From positions 2,489,245-2,515,604 of the forward strand of contig NZ_CP083986.1 in the NCBI RefSeq assembly GCF_020172685.1: 26,360 nucleotides of DNA, in the 5' to 3' direction. The first letter of the stretch is position 1. The number at the start of each line of letters is the position of its first letter. The DNA is from [Mycobacterium] nativiensis (GTDB lineage Bacteria; Actinomycetota; Actinomycetes; Mycobacteriales; Mycobacteriaceae). Below are positions 1 to 7,761 of the stretch, piece by piece. Below the pieces are notes generated by a model that was given only the letters and a program-made list of their open reading frames with translations, searched no databases and was not told the origin of the DNA. A program made the position numbers and the translations under genes.

Positions 1-1010
1 CCGACCGGGTTGAACGCCACGTCGACGCTCTCGTTGGGGTACTTGTTCGTGGCTCGCACCGCCATGCCGGAGACCATGTACTGCAGCGGCATGCCCAGCG
101 GCTTCGGGTTCTCCGGAGCCTCCCACGCCTCGGTCCAGTCGTTGCGCAGCATCCGGGCCGGCTTACCGGTGAACGACCGGCTCCGGACGGTGTCGCGGCT
201 GCCTGCCTTGATGTACGCAGCGTGCTGGGCCTCGGTGTTCGAGGACTCCTCGACCATCAGCCACTGCGAACCGGTCCACGCGCCCTGGGTGCCCAGCGCC
301 AGGGCCGCGGCGATCTGCTGGCCGCTGCCGATGCCGCCGGCTGCCAGCACCGGTACCGGCGCCACCGCCTTGACGACCTCGGGCCACAACACGATCGAGC
401 CCACCTCGCCGCAGTGGCCGCCGGCCTCGCCGCCCTGGGCGATGATGATGTCGACGCCGGCTGCGGCGTGCTTCTGCGCCTGCGAGGCAGAGCCGCACAG
501 CGCGGCGACCTTTCGGCCTGCTTCGTGGATGTGCTTGATCATGTCGGCCGGGGGAGTCCCGAGCGCGTTGGCGATCATTGTCACCTTCGGGTGCTGTAGC
601 GCGACCTCGACCTGCGGGGTGGCGGTCGCCTCGGTCCAGCCGAGCAGCTGCAGGCTGTCCTCGTCGGCGCCCTCGACGGGAACACCGTGGTCGGCGAGGA
701 GCTTCTTGCCGAAGTCGAGGTGCTGCTGGGGCACCAGTTTGCGAAGCGATTCGGCCAGGTCCTCGGCGGACTGCCCGGAGTCCATGCCCTCGTACTTGTT
801 CGGGATGACAATGTCGACGCCGTACGGGTGATCACCGATGTTCTCGTCGATCCAGTTCAACTCGATCTCGAGCTGCTCGGGGGTGAAGCCGACAGCGCCG
901 AGGACCCCGAATCCACCGGCCTTGCTCACCGCGACGACGACGTCGCGACAGTGCGTAAAGGCGAAGATGGGGAACTCGATACCGAGCTCGTCGCAGATGG
1001 GGGTGTGCAT
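1..1010 (-). CDS. Nitronate monooxygenase / 2-nitropropane dioxygenase-like flavoprotein (3' end outside window)
   Basis: Reading the minus strand from the ATG at 1010 gives 336 uninterrupted codons that run off the window edge. The protein begins MHTPICDELGIEFPIF and carries the FMN TIM-barrel features of the NMO family: a GGFGVLGAVG stretch near residues 31-40, IIAQGGEAGGHCG in the middle, and the phosphate-binding VPVLAAGGIGSGQQIAAAL. GGAGCAGGAA just upstream supports the start. From memory the sequence closely resembles M. tuberculosis Rv1894c (about 376 aa), so roughly 40 C-terminal residues are missing. The family oxidises nitronates with FMN, but members such as IpdC act in steroid-ring catabolism. 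The KstR-like palindrome 32 nt upstream makes a sterol-related role more likely than nitronate detoxification; the substrate is unknown. Confidence 0.9.
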   Translation of the reverse strand, partial: MHTPICDELGIEFPIFAFTHCRDVVVAVSKAGGFGVLGAVGFTPEQLEIELNWIDENIGDHPYGVDIVIPNKYEGMDSGQSAEDLAESLRKLVPQQHLDFGKKLLADHGVPVEGADEDSLQLLGWTEATATPQVEVALQHPKVTMIANALGTPPADMIKHIHEAGRKVAALCGSASQAQKHAAAGVDIIIAQGGEAGGHCGEVGSIVLWPEVVKAVAPVPVLAAGGIGSGQQIAAALALGTQGAWTGSQWLMVEESSNTEAQHAAYIKAGSRDTVRSRSFTGKPARMLRNDWTEAWEAPENPKPLGMPLQYMVSGMAVRATNKYPNESVDVAFNPV

Positions 1011-1042
1011 TTCCTGCTCCTTCACGGGGCGGCGGACTGGAG

Positions 1043-1056
1043 TGAAACGTGTTCCA
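1043..1056. promoter_or_regulatory. Putative KstR operator
   Basis: The sequence TGAAACGTGTTCCA matches the KstR consensus TnnAACnnGTTnnA at every defined position. It lies 32 nt upstream of the minus-strand flavoprotein start at 1010. KstR is the TetR-type repressor of the mycobacterial cholesterol regulon, released by a CoA-thioester sterol intermediate. No binding data are available here; the call rests on the motif and its promoter-proximal position. Confidence 0.7.
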
Positions 1057-1159
1057 ATTTAGTACCAGACTCGACGTCGCGAGGCCAGTGGGCCACTGGT
1101 GGGCCGCTTAGAGCCAACACTACCGCCAATCGTGTATCGGTTGACGGCTGGCGAGTTGC

Positions 1160-1957
1160 TCAACGGGTTGCGAAGGCCCGGAGCACCGCCACGCCGAAAC
1201 CGGCGGCGCGGCGCAGGGACCGACCGCCGGTCCGGCCGGGCCCGCTGACGCGCAGCACCGGCCAGCCGTGCGCAGCGGCCAGCGCCGCCAGGCCGGGGCG
1301 TGGATTGACCGGCCGGGGCCGGCCAACCACCGACATCAGGGCGGCGTCCTCGTCGCCGTCGGCGTAGAAGAAGCTGTCGGCCAGGTCGATTCCGTTGTTC
1401 GCGCAGAACTGCTGGACCGCGGTCGCCTTCTGGGGACCCCACACCACGGGTTTGATGATGTCGCCGGTCAGAACGCCGCGTTCGTCGAGTTCGAACCGGT
1501 TGCACAACACCTGGCCGATCCCCAGGAAGTGGGCGACGGGTTCGGCGTGAATAGTCAGCGCCGAGGAACTCAGCACGACCGTGTGGCCCCGTTGCTGGTG
1601 TGCCCGCACGACCTCCTGCATGTGCGGGTAGACGCGTTCGGTGATGTGGTCGGCGAAGAGCCGTTCTCCCACGTCGTTGAGTTCGCGCAGGGATTCGCCG
1701 CGCAGGTAGCCCGCGGCCCGCACCAGCAGTCGCTCGAACTGCATGCGGCCCAGCCGATACCGCACAGCGGCCTCGACGACGCCGAGGACCTCGCCGGCCC
1801 GGGCCTGGCGCCGCCGGATGCGGTCGCCGGCGTGCGCGGTGGCGGTGAAACCGGACACCAGCGTGCCGTCCAGATCGAAGAATGCCCCGATCCGGGCGCC
1901 GGGTTCGGTCCGGGCGATCTCGGCGATCAGATCGCTCGGCGATGCTGACACGGTCAT
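1160..1957 (-). CDS. HAD-IB family phosphatase (SerB-like)
   Basis: This 265-aa protein has all four HAD motifs. Motif I is FFDLDGTL with nucleophile Asp28 and Asp30. Motif II is the serine cluster VVLSSS at 127-132. The motif III lysine is probably Lys177 (GPQKATA). Motif IV is YADGDEDAALM with Asp200 and Asp204. The cap is a helical C1 insertion at about residues 40-110, typical of subfamily IB (phosphoserine phosphatase and related actinobacterial enzymes, some fused to acyltransferases). No acyltransferase domain follows here, and the last 25 residues are basic. The substrate cannot be read from sequence; phosphoserine or another small phosphomonoester is possible. The gene is followed, after 149 nt, by the flavoprotein gene on the same strand. 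A TACCAT hexamer 8 nt before the ATG suggests a leaderless transcript. Confidence 0.88.
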   Translation of the reverse strand: MTVSASPSDLIAEIARTEPGARIGAFFDLDGTLVSGFTATAHAGDRIRRRQARAGEVLGVVEAAVRYRLGRMQFERLLVRAAGYLRGESLRELNDVGERLFADHITERVYPHMQEVVRAHQQRGHTVVLSSSALTIHAEPVAHFLGIGQVLCNRFELDERGVLTGDIIKPVVWGPQKATAVQQFCANNGIDLADSFFYADGDEDAALMSVVGRPRPVNPRPGLAALAAAHGWPVLRVSGPGRTGGRSLRRAAGFGVAVLRAFATR

Positions 1958-1965
1958 CGGCGTCG

Positions 1966-1971
1966 ATGGTA
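1966..1971 (-). promoter_or_regulatory. -10 hexamer for the HAD phosphatase gene
   Basis: On the minus strand TACCAT fits the mycobacterial -10 consensus TANNNT and ends 8 nt before the ATG at 1957. This would place the transcription start at or next to the start codon, giving a leaderless mRNA. No recognisable -35 element is claimed. Confidence 0.4.
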
Positions 1972-2072
1972 CGTCCGATTCCGCCGGCCGCGGTGCCCAC
2001 GCGCCGCAAGGCCGGTCGGCGGCGTCGTAGCTGATAGCGTGATCCGTCTATGGCAAAAAAGGGGCCGGCGCA

Positions 2073-2318
2073 ATGAGCACCAAGACCACTGAGACCACCG
2101 CTACCGACGTGCGGCACGCCCTGGCAGAGCAGGCCGAGCAGCTCGGCTGGCAGCGCACCCAGCGGGAGCGCGTCGACATCTACAGTCGTGGCATCTTCCA
2201 CGTCCACGCGATCTGGCGTGACAGCAGCACCGTCAACGGGGGATCCCACTACGAGGACTCCGTCCTGCTGGCGTACACCACTGATCTCGGCAAGATTCAG
2301 ATCTGGCTGGCCAAATAA
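2073..2318 (+). CDS. Small hypothetical protein, 81 aa
   Basis: The ORF encodes a soluble 81-residue protein with a Thr-rich N-terminus (MSTKTTETTATD), a central RxxxRERVDIYSRG stretch, and a hydrophobic C-terminal part ending LGKIQIWLAK. I recognise no domain. Codon use shows the strong G/C third-position bias of the neighbouring genes, which supports real coding. A weak purine tract (AAAAAAGGGG) precedes the ATG, and a TAGCGT hexamer at 2035-2040 could be the -10 element. It is divergent from the HAD phosphatase gene, with 115 nt between starts. It may correspond to the small conserved Rv1893-type protein of M. tuberculosis, but that is recollection of gene order only. Confidence 0.72.
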   Translation: MSTKTTETTATDVRHALAEQAEQLGWQRTQRERVDIYSRGIFHVHAIWRDSSTVNGGSHYEDSVLLAYTTDLGKIQIWLAK

Positions 2319-2465
2319 GCCAGGTGACCCAGGTGCTGAGGGCTCGGTAACCGCCAAGGCACCGGTTCGCAACGGTTTCATATACCGCCCGTCGTGTCAC
2401 ACCAGCATCAATTTTCACACGGCTAACTTCGGTCCCGACCTTGTTTTTGGGATTGGGGAGAAGCC

Positions 2466-2969
2466 ATGTCACGAATCCGTAATTGCCTCACCGTCGCGGC
2501 CGGCGCCGCAGCGGGACTGTTCCTCGCGGCGCTCGCATCCAGCGCCACCGCCAACGCGGACACGGTGCCGATCAACCCCGGACTGCCCGGTGTGGTCGAG
2601 CAGGTCGTCGCCTCCTCGACAATGCTGCCGCAGCAGCTGCTGCAGACCACCGCGTCCGCGCTCAGCGGCACGGCCATGACCCCGGCGGCGACGCCGGCCC
2701 AGGCGCCGATCGCCACCGCCACCTTCAACGTTCCGCCGACGCAGACCGCGGCCACTCAGGCCACCTCGGCCGGGCTGCCCGGGCTGTCCGGCTTCCCGGG
2801 CAACCTGGGTTCGGTGCTGCCGTTCCCGATGCCCAACTTCGGTGGCACCGCGCCGGCGGCCGTCGCGCCGACGTCGATGATTCCGGCCGGGTTCATGCCG
2901 ACTGTCCCGGCGGCCCCGGTGACCGCGGTGACCCCGATGGAAGTGATGCTCATCCCGGGCCTGCCCTGA
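2466..2969 (+). CDS. Secreted Ala/Pro-rich protein
   Basis: The 167-aa product begins with a clear Sec signal peptide: MSRIRN, a hydrophobic core [17 protein letters not shown], and an ATANA-D cleavage site around residue 31-32. The mature part is rich in Ala, Pro, Thr and Gly, has almost no charged residues, and ends in VMLIPGLP. There is no cysteine lipobox, so the protein is expected to be released or loosely held in the envelope rather than lipidated. GGGGAG 6 nt before the ATG is a good ribosome binding site. It resembles small exported mycobacterial proteins of the Rv1891 kind; no enzymatic motif is visible. The cinA start follows 25 nt after its stop but seems to have its own promoter. 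Confidence 0.85.
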   Translation: MSRIRNCLTVAAGAAAGLFLAALASSATANADTVPINPGLPGVVEQVVASSTMLPQQLLQTTASALSGTAMTPAATPAQAPIATATFNVPPTQTAATQATSAGLPGLSGFPGNLGSVLPFPMPNFGGTAPAAVAPTSMIPAGFMPTVPAAPVTAVTPMEVMLIPGLP

Positions 2970-2981
2970 CTCGCCACTGGG

Positions 2982-2987
2982 TAACCT
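2982..2987 (+). promoter_or_regulatory. -10 hexamer, probable leaderless cinA promoter
   Basis: TAACCT matches TANNNT and ends exactly 7 nt before the GTG start of cinA at 2995. The same hexamer-plus-7 geometry occurs before the genes at 19678 and 20119. There is no Shine-Dalgarno before this GTG, which fits a leaderless mRNA. Confidence 0.5.
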
Positions 2988-2994
2988 CGGACCG

Positions 2995-4269
2995 GTGAGC
3001 GCACGCGCAGGAATAGTGGTCACCGGTACCGAGGTACTCACCGGACGAATCGCAGATCGCAACGGGCCGTGGCTCGCCGATCGACTCCTCGAGCTGGGAG
3101 TCGAGCTGGCGCACATCACGATCTGCGGCGACCGGCCCGCGGACATCGAGGCCCAGCTGCGGTTCCTGGCCGGCGTCGGGGTGGACCTGATCATCACCAG
3201 CGGTGGTCTGGGTCCGACGGCCGATGACCTGACGGTAGAGACCGTCGCCCGGTTCTGCGGTCGGGAGGTCCTGCTCGACACCGAGCTGGAAGCCCGGATC
3301 GCCGAGATCCTCAAGCCGATGATGGCGCGCTACACCGGACCGGGCGCACCGGATTTCGCGACGGTCCGCGCCGCCAACCGCAAACAGGCGATGGTTCCGG
3401 CCGGGGCCACCGTGTTGGACCCGGTCGGCACCGCGCCCGGTCTGGTGGTGCCCGGCACCCCGACCGTGGTGGTGCTGCCCGGACCACCACGTGAGCTGCA
3501 ACCCATGTGGGACAAGGCGATACGCACCCCCGAGGCGCAGCAGGCGATCGCCGGTCGCACACGCTACGAACAGCAGACCGTGCGGATGTTCGGGTTGCCC
3601 GAGTCCGGTCTGGCCGACACGCTGCAGCACGGGCAGCAGTCCATCGCCGACTTCCACCGGCTGGAGATCACCACCTGCCTGCGCCGCGGTGAGCTCGAAA
3701 TCGTCACCCGTTACGAACCCGACGCGGCAGGCGCTTACGCCGAACTGGTCGCGCTGCTGCGCGAACGGCACGCCGGCAAGATCTTCTCGGAAGACGGCGC
3801 CCTGGTCGACGACCTGGTGGCACGACTGCTGGCCGGCCGGTGGATCGCGACGGCGGAATCGTGCACCGCGGGGATGCTGGCGGCCCGCCTGGCCGACCAG
3901 CCGGGAGCCTCGGACTACCTCGCCGGTGGTGTGGTGTCCTACTCCAACAACGCGAAAGAGGACCTGCTCGGGGTGGACGCCGCCCTGATCGCCGAGTACG
4001 GCGCGGTGTCCGAACCGGTGGCCGAGGCGATGGCCGCCGGTGCGCTGCGCCGATTCGGGGCCGACACCGCGGTGGCCATCACCGGAATCGCCGGGCCGGG
4101 CGGCGGAACACCGGACAAACCGGTGGGCACGGTGTGCTTCTGCGTGGCGCTCGGTGACGGCCGGATGCTCACCCGGACCACCCTGCTGCCGGGAGATCGC
4201 GCCGACATCCGGGAACGCTCGACGACCGTGGCGATGCATCTGCTGCGCCGCGCATTGTCAACCGACTGA
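2995..4269 (+). CDS. cinA: CinA: NMN pyrophosphatase / NMN deamidase two-domain protein
   Basis: The 424-aa protein has the complete CinA architecture. The N-terminal MoaB/MogA-like domain (about 1-170) shows [16 protein letters not shown] and [12 protein letters not shown] at 69-80. The C-terminal deamidase domain (about 265-424) shows AESCTAG at 287-293, [12 protein letters not shown] at 311-322 and [19 protein letters not shown]. The family hydrolyses the pyrophosphate of NAD-type nucleotides and deamidates nicotinamide mononucleotide in pyridine-nucleotide recycling. Mycobacterial CinA (Rv1901) has been linked to isoniazid tolerance through cleavage of NAD-drug adducts. Length is normal (about 430 aa). 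The GTG start is supported by the leaderless promoter at 2982-2987. Confidence 0.96.
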   Translation: MSARAGIVVTGTEVLTGRIADRNGPWLADRLLELGVELAHITICGDRPADIEAQLRFLAGVGVDLIITSGGLGPTADDLTVETVARFCGREVLLDTELEARIAEILKPMMARYTGPGAPDFATVRAANRKQAMVPAGATVLDPVGTAPGLVVPGTPTVVVLPGPPRELQPMWDKAIRTPEAQQAIAGRTRYEQQTVRMFGLPESGLADTLQHGQQSIADFHRLEITTCLRRGELEIVTRYEPDAAGAYAELVALLRERHAGKIFSEDGALVDDLVARLLAGRWIATAESCTAGMLAARLADQPGASDYLAGGVVSYSNNAKEDLLGVDAALIAEYGAVSEPVAEAMAAGALRRFGADTAVAITGIAGPGGGTPDKPVGTVCFCVALGDGRMLTRTTLLPGDRADIRERSTTVAMHLLRRALSTD

Positions 4270-4318
4270 CTACCCCCCGCTTCCGGTGGTATGAACATCA
4301 CACCGAGGAGTTGCCGGT

Positions 4319-5779
4319 GTGAACACGGAGTGGGCGTGGTTGGGCGGGCCCGGGTACTGGTTGGGCCGGCTGGTACTCGAACGCGGCATCGCGGCGATCT
4401 ATGTCATCGCGTTCGTCGCCGCCGCACGCCAATTCCGTGCACTCATCGGCGAACACGGCATGCTGCCGGTGCCGCGGTATCTGCTTAGACAGCCGTTCCG
4501 GTTGGCGCCCAGTATTTTTCACCTGCACTATTCGGATCGGCTCTTCGCCGGCGTGTGCTGGCTGGGTGCCGCCGTGGCCGCCGCGCTGGTGGCCGGCGCC
4601 GGGGAACTGGTCCCGCTGTGGGCGGTGATGTCGATCTGGCTGCTGCTGTGGGTGCTGTACCTGTCCATCGTCAACGTCGGCCAGACCTGGTATGCGTTCG
4701 GCTGGGAGTCGATCCTGCTGGAGAGCGGCTTTCTGGCGGTCTTTCTGGGCAACGACCGGGTGGCGCCGCCGGTGCTGGTGATGTGGCTGGCCCGGTGGCT
4801 GCTGTTCCGCATCGAATTCGGGGCGGGGCTGATCAAGCTGCGCGGTGACTCGTGCTGGCGGGACCTGACCTGCCTGTACTACCACCACGAGACGCAACCG
4901 ATGCCGGGCCCGCTGAGCTGGTACTTTCACCACCTGCCCAAACCGCTGCACCGCGTCGAAGTCGCCGGCAACCACGTCGCTCAATTGGTGGTGCCGTTCG
5001 GGTTGTTCGCCCCGCAGCCGATCGCCGGGGTGGCGGCCGCGATCATCATCCTCACGCAACTGTGGCTGGTGGCCTCGGGGAACTTCGCCTGGCTGAACTG
5101 GCTGACGATAGTCCTGGCCGCCGGCGCGATCGACCAGTCCTGGCTTACGGGACGGTTTTCCGGATTGGCTCCACCGGCGATGGCCGATGCCCCGGCGTGG
5201 TTCGCGGTGCTGGTGATGGTGTTCACCGCAACGGTGTTGGTGCTCAGTTACTGGCCGATACGCAACATGGCCTCGAGCCGCCAACGAATGAACGCCTCGT
5301 TCAACCCGTTGCACCTGGTCAACAGCTACGGTGCGTTCGGCACCGTCGGCCGTTCCCGCCGAGAGGTGGTGATCGAGGGCACCGCGGAGGCCGAGCTGAC
5401 CACGCGGACGGTCTGGCGAGAGTACGAGTTCAAGGGTAAACCCGGTGGGGTGGGCAGGTTTCCGAGGCAGTGGGCGCCCTATCACCTGCGGCTGGACTGG
5501 CTGATGTGGTTCGCCGCGCTGTCGCCCCGGTACGCCCAGCCGTGGCGCATGGCTCTGCTCGAACGCCTGCTGCGCAACGACCGTGACACGCTGCGACTGT
5601 TGCGCGGCAACCCATTTCCGGACGATCCGCCGCGGCATGTGCGGGCACTGCTCTACGACTACCGCTTCACCACACCGGCCGAGCGCCGCCGGGATCGGGC
5701 CTGGTGGCACCGCGACCTGGTGGGTGTCTACCTGCCGCCGGTTTCGGTTGCCTCCGATTCCGGGCCGCGCACGCCCTAG
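4319..5779 (+). CDS. Lipase maturation factor family membrane protein
   Basis: This 486-aa integral membrane protein matches the LMF1/DUF1222 family. Features are an N-terminal WLGGPGYWLGRLVLERGIAA segment, multiple hydrophobic helices over residues 20-320, the conserved WYAFGWESILLESGFLAVF and FRIEFGAGLIKLRGDSCW blocks, CLYYHHETQPMPGPLSWYFHHLP, then a C-terminal soluble portion containing FNPLHLVNSYGAFGTV and WAPYHLRLDWLMWFAAL. In animals LMF1 matures secreted lipases in the ER. Bacterial homologues are widespread in actinobacteria without a proven client. GAGGAG 7 nt before the GTG at 4319 fixes the start. The gene lies 49 nt downstream of cinA and may be cotranscribed. It is a plausible helper for exported lipases, but no client is indicated by the immediate context. 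Confidence 0.92.
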   Translation: MNTEWAWLGGPGYWLGRLVLERGIAAIYVIAFVAAARQFRALIGEHGMLPVPRYLLRQPFRLAPSIFHLHYSDRLFAGVCWLGAAVAAALVAGAGELVPLWAVMSIWLLLWVLYLSIVNVGQTWYAFGWESILLESGFLAVFLGNDRVAPPVLVMWLARWLLFRIEFGAGLIKLRGDSCWRDLTCLYYHHETQPMPGPLSWYFHHLPKPLHRVEVAGNHVAQLVVPFGLFAPQPIAGVAAAIIILTQLWLVASGNFAWLNWLTIVLAAGAIDQSWLTGRFSGLAPPAMADAPAWFAVLVMVFTATVLVLSYWPIRNMASSRQRMNASFNPLHLVNSYGAFGTVGRSRREVVIEGTAEAELTTRTVWREYEFKGKPGGVGRFPRQWAPYHLRLDWLMWFAALSPRYAQPWRMALLERLLRNDRDTLRLLRGNPFPDDPPRHVRALLYDYRFTTPAERRRDRAWWHRDLVGVYLPPVSVASDSGPRTP

Positions 5780-5786
5780 GCATCGC

Positions 5787-6239
5787 CTAGCCGGCGCTGA
5801 TCCAGATCACCGCGAGCAGCACGGTCACTGCGAGCAATATCAACAGCACGGTGTCCTTCGCCGGAATCCTCAGCGTCTCGGCCGGATTCAACCGCAGCTG
5901 CCGGGCGATCAGGAACAGCGGAAACGTCACGCTGATCCCGATGAACAGTCCGCCCACGAGATACACCCACACATAGGGCACCCCGTGTTTACGTGCCTCG
6001 ACCACCATCAGCACCGCCGCGGCCAAGCCGAACATCAGGATGTCGACCGTGACCGACCGGGACGCCGGGGTCACCCGCGTCTCGCGCCAGAAGCTGCTGA
6101 AGAAGTCCAGAGCGACGAACTGGTAGGCCATGTTCTGGATCCAGGTGGCGACGAAGGCGACCGCCGCGATCATTGCGTAGACGCCGCAGAGAACCTTTCG
6201 GGACATCGGCATCGATGGCGCGTCGCTGATCTCGCTCAC
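5787..6239 (-). CDS. DUF2834-like four-helix membrane protein
   Basis: The 150-aa protein has about four hydrophobic helices: 15-34, 63-80, 88-107 and 130-148. The pattern DFFSSFW ... SVTVDILMFGLAAAVLMVVEARKHGV ... GISVTFPLFLIARQ is that of the DUF2834 family of small membrane proteins of unknown function. The chosen GTG start has a TATCGT hexamer 6 nt before it and no proper Shine-Dalgarno spacing, suggesting a leaderless mRNA; Met10 or Met12 are alternatives. It converges on the lipase maturation factor gene, with only 7 nt between stops, and follows dtd on the same strand after 46 nt. Confidence 0.82.
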   Translation of the reverse strand: MSEISDAPSMPMSRKVLCGVYAMIAAVAFVATWIQNMAYQFVALDFFSSFWRETRVTPASRSVTVDILMFGLAAAVLMVVEARKHGVPYVWVYLVGGLFIGISVTFPLFLIARQLRLNPAETLRIPAKDTVLLILLAVTVLLAVIWISAG

Positions 6240-6245
6240 CTCTCG

Positions 6246-6251
6246 ACGATA
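6246..6251 (-). promoter_or_regulatory. -10 hexamer for the DUF2834-like gene
   Basis: On the minus strand TATCGT fits TANNNT and ends 6 nt before the GTG at 6239, consistent with a leaderless start. It lies in the 46-nt gap after dtd, so the gene could also be read through from dtd. Confidence 0.35.
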
Positions 6252-6285
6252 GCGACAGTCGGCGGCGCCGAACCCGGTTTCGGCG

Positions 6286-6717
6286 CTACAGCTCGAGCAG
6301 CACCGTCACCGGTCCGTCGTTGACCAATTCCACCGCCATGTGCGCACCGAACACCCCGGTCTGCACGTGCGCTCCCAACTCACGAAGCGCGTCGGCGAAC
6401 GCGGCCACCAGCGGCTCGGCGACCGCGCCGGATGCCGCGGCGTTCCACGACGGCCGACGCCCCTTCGCGGTGTCGGCGTAGAGGGTGAACTGGCTGATGA
6501 CCAGGATCGGCGCGCCGGTGTCGGCAGCCGATCGCTGCTCGTCGAGAATCCGCAATTGCCAGAGTTTTTCGGCGAGTCGCCGAGCCTTGCTCGTGTCATC
6601 GTCGTGAGTGACCCCGACCAGCGCCAGCAATCCGTGGCCGTCCGGCGTGATCGCGCCGACGGTTTGGCCGTCGACCGAAACTCGGGCCGACGAGACACGT
6701 TGCACCAGAACCCGCAT
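6286..6717 (-). CDS. dtd: D-aminoacyl-tRNA deacylase (DTD)
   Basis: This 143-aa protein is a full-length DTD. It begins [17 protein letters not shown], carries the signature SQFTLYAD at 75-82, GRRPSW at 86-91, and the Gly-cisPro motif in NDGPVT at 133-138, which excludes L-aminoacyl groups from the active site. The enzyme hydrolyses D-aminoacyl-tRNA (and mischarged Gly-tRNAAla) in the cytoplasm, recycling tRNA and protecting translation. The ATG at 6717 is preceded by TAGCAT with a 6-nt gap, suggesting a leaderless transcript. The divergent small gene at 6770 shares this 52-nt intergenic region, an arrangement like Rv1897c/Rv1898 in M. tuberculosis. Confidence 0.97.
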   Translation of the reverse strand: MRVLVQRVSSARVSVDGQTVGAITPDGHGLLALVGVTHDDDTSKARRLAEKLWQLRILDEQRSAADTGAPILVISQFTLYADTAKGRRPSWNAAASGAVAEPLVAAFADALRELGAHVQTGVFGAHMAVELVNDGPVTVLLEL

Positions 6718-6723
6718 GGCCCG

Positions 6724-6729
6724 ATGCTA
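6724..6729 (-). promoter_or_regulatory. -10 hexamer for dtd
   Basis: On the minus strand TAGCAT ends 6 nt before the dtd ATG at 6717, placing transcription start at or beside the codon. It lies only a few bases from a plus-strand hexamer at 6732-6737, so the two divergent promoters are nearly face to face and may compete. Confidence 0.4.
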
Positions 6730-6731
6730 AG

Positions 6732-6737
6732 TAGGCT
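6732..6737 (+). promoter_or_regulatory. -10 hexamer for the thiamine-binding-type gene
   Basis: TAGGCT fits TANNNT and would start transcription near 6744. This leaves a leader of about 25 nt that contains the Shine-Dalgarno GGGAGGGG at 6754-6761, 8 nt before the ATG at 6770. Confidence 0.35.
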
Positions 6738-6769
6738 CGGCGATGGAGTAAGCGGGAGGGGTGGGTCAG

Positions 6770-7081
6770 ATGTCGGTGCTGGTTGCGTTCTCGGTCACGC
6801 CGCTGGGAGTGGGCGAAGGTGTCGGGGAGATCGTCGCGGAGGCCGTCCGGGTTGTGCGCGAGTCCGGTCTGCCGAACCACACCGACTCCATGTTCACCGT
6901 GATCGAAGGCGATGACTGGGCGCAGGTGATGGCCGTGGTGCAGCGGGCGGTGGAAGCCGTGGCGGCCCGCTCTCCGCGGGTGAGCACCGTGATCAAGGCG
7001 GATCTGCGGGCGGGTGCGGTCGACGCGATGACCGCCAAGGTGGAGTCGGTGGAGCGGCACCTGGCGGCACCGCCGGGCTAA
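6770..7081 (+). CDS. MTH1187/YkoF-like (thiamine-binding type) small protein
   Basis: The 103-aa protein starts [13 protein letters not shown] and contains the family's [45 protein letters not shown] and [13 protein letters not shown] segments. It is a ferredoxin-like fold of about 100 residues that forms oligomers; some members bind thiamine. I chose ATG 6770 over an in-frame GTG at 6761 because GGGAGGGG at 6754-6761 has correct spacing only for the ATG. It resembles Rv1898 and, as there, is divergent from dtd. Its stop overlaps the stop of the convergent dipeptidase gene by 4 nt. Function in mycobacteria is unassigned. Confidence 0.9.
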   Translation: MSVLVAFSVTPLGVGEGVGEIVAEAVRVVRESGLPNHTDSMFTVIEGDDWAQVMAVVQRAVEAVAARSPRVSTVIKADLRAGAVDAMTAKVESVERHLAAPPG

Positions 7082-7761
7082 TTGACCGGCACGTCCAGGA
7101 TCGGTCGCCCGACGCCGGCGCCGGGCCCGTCGAAATGCCACCATTCGCCGGAGTAGACGGCGAGCCCACCGGCACTCATCGCCTCGCGCAGCGCGGCACG
7201 TTCGGCCGCGGCCCGGGCGCTGATTCCCTCGGCATAAGCCGTGCTGCGGGGGGAGAAGTCGTCGAAGCCGGTGCCCATCTCGACCAGCCGGCCCTGCGGG
7301 TCGGCGGTGGTCACGTCGACGGATCGCCCGCTTTCGTGGCTGCGGGCCAAGGGGCCGGGCCGGGCCACCCAGTTCGGGTTCGGCACCACCTGAAACATCC
7401 GTACCTGCACGTCGTGCGGTCGGTAGCAGTCCCAGAACACCAGCGTGCGGCCTCGGGCGCGCAGGGCGTCGGCTGCCGCCGTCAAACCCCGGGCCAGCGA
7501 CTCGTGCACCAGGCATCGGGCGTCGGCCGGATACAGCTGCACGCCGGTGAAGTTGTTCGCGGTGGCGTACCGCAGGTCGAGGATCGCGTCCGGCACTGCA
7601 CTGCGGACGTCGATGAATCCGGCCGCGCTGGCCTGTGCGGACACCGGCGGCACGCCTGATCCCGGTGCCGCCGCGGCCACGCCGGCCGGTGCCCAGGCGG
7701 CGATCAGCGCTGCAACGGCCAGGGCCCGCAGTGCGGCCATCCGATGGTTGTCCCGGCTCAT
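7078..7761 (-). CDS. Exported D-Ala-D-Ala dipeptidase-like metallopeptidase (VanX/DdpX, M15D)
   Basis: The 227-aa protein has a signal peptide ([22 protein letters not shown], cleavage near residues 30-33) followed by an M15D domain: [36 protein letters not shown], zinc-site motif [11 protein letters not shown], and the catalytic/zinc motif GEWWHFD near the C-terminus. VanX-type enzymes cleave the D-Ala-D-Ala dipeptide with one zinc ion. VanX itself is cytoplasmic, so the export signal implies action on envelope-side substrates. The ATG at 7761 overlaps the stop of the upstream yaaA-like gene (ATGA), arguing for translational coupling and for this start rather than Met8. It is the last gene of a four-gene minus-strand operon. 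Confidence 0.88.
   Translation of the reverse strand: MSRDNHRMAALRALAVAALIAAWAPAGVAAAAPGSGVPPVSAQASAAGFIDVRSAVPDAILDLRYATANNFTGVQLYPADARCLVHESLARGLTAAADALRARGRTLVFWDCYRPHDVQVRMFQVVPNPNWVARPGPLARSHESGRSVDVTTADPQGRLVEMGTGFDDFSPRSTAYAEGISARAAAERAALREAMSAGGLAVYSGEWWHFDGPGAGVGRPILDVPVN

Noticed and set aside
10..831. Long plus-strand open frame over the flavoprotein gene
   Set aside because: It is the antisense shadow of the minus-strand gene, which has clear family motifs and a KstR-controlled start.
1059..2381. 440-codon minus-strand frame overlapping the HAD gene
   Set aside because: It is in another frame, Arg/Pro-rich, and conflicts with the HAD-IB protein that has all four motifs.
2950..4239. 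429-codon minus-strand frame opposite cinA
   Set aside because: It is low-complexity and rich in His, Arg, Gly and Gln, as expected of antisense frames in high-GC genes; cinA explains the region.
4298..5710. 470-codon minus-strand frame opposite the lipase maturation factor
   Set aside because: It is compositionally an antisense shadow (Gln/His/Arg-rich) with no domain.
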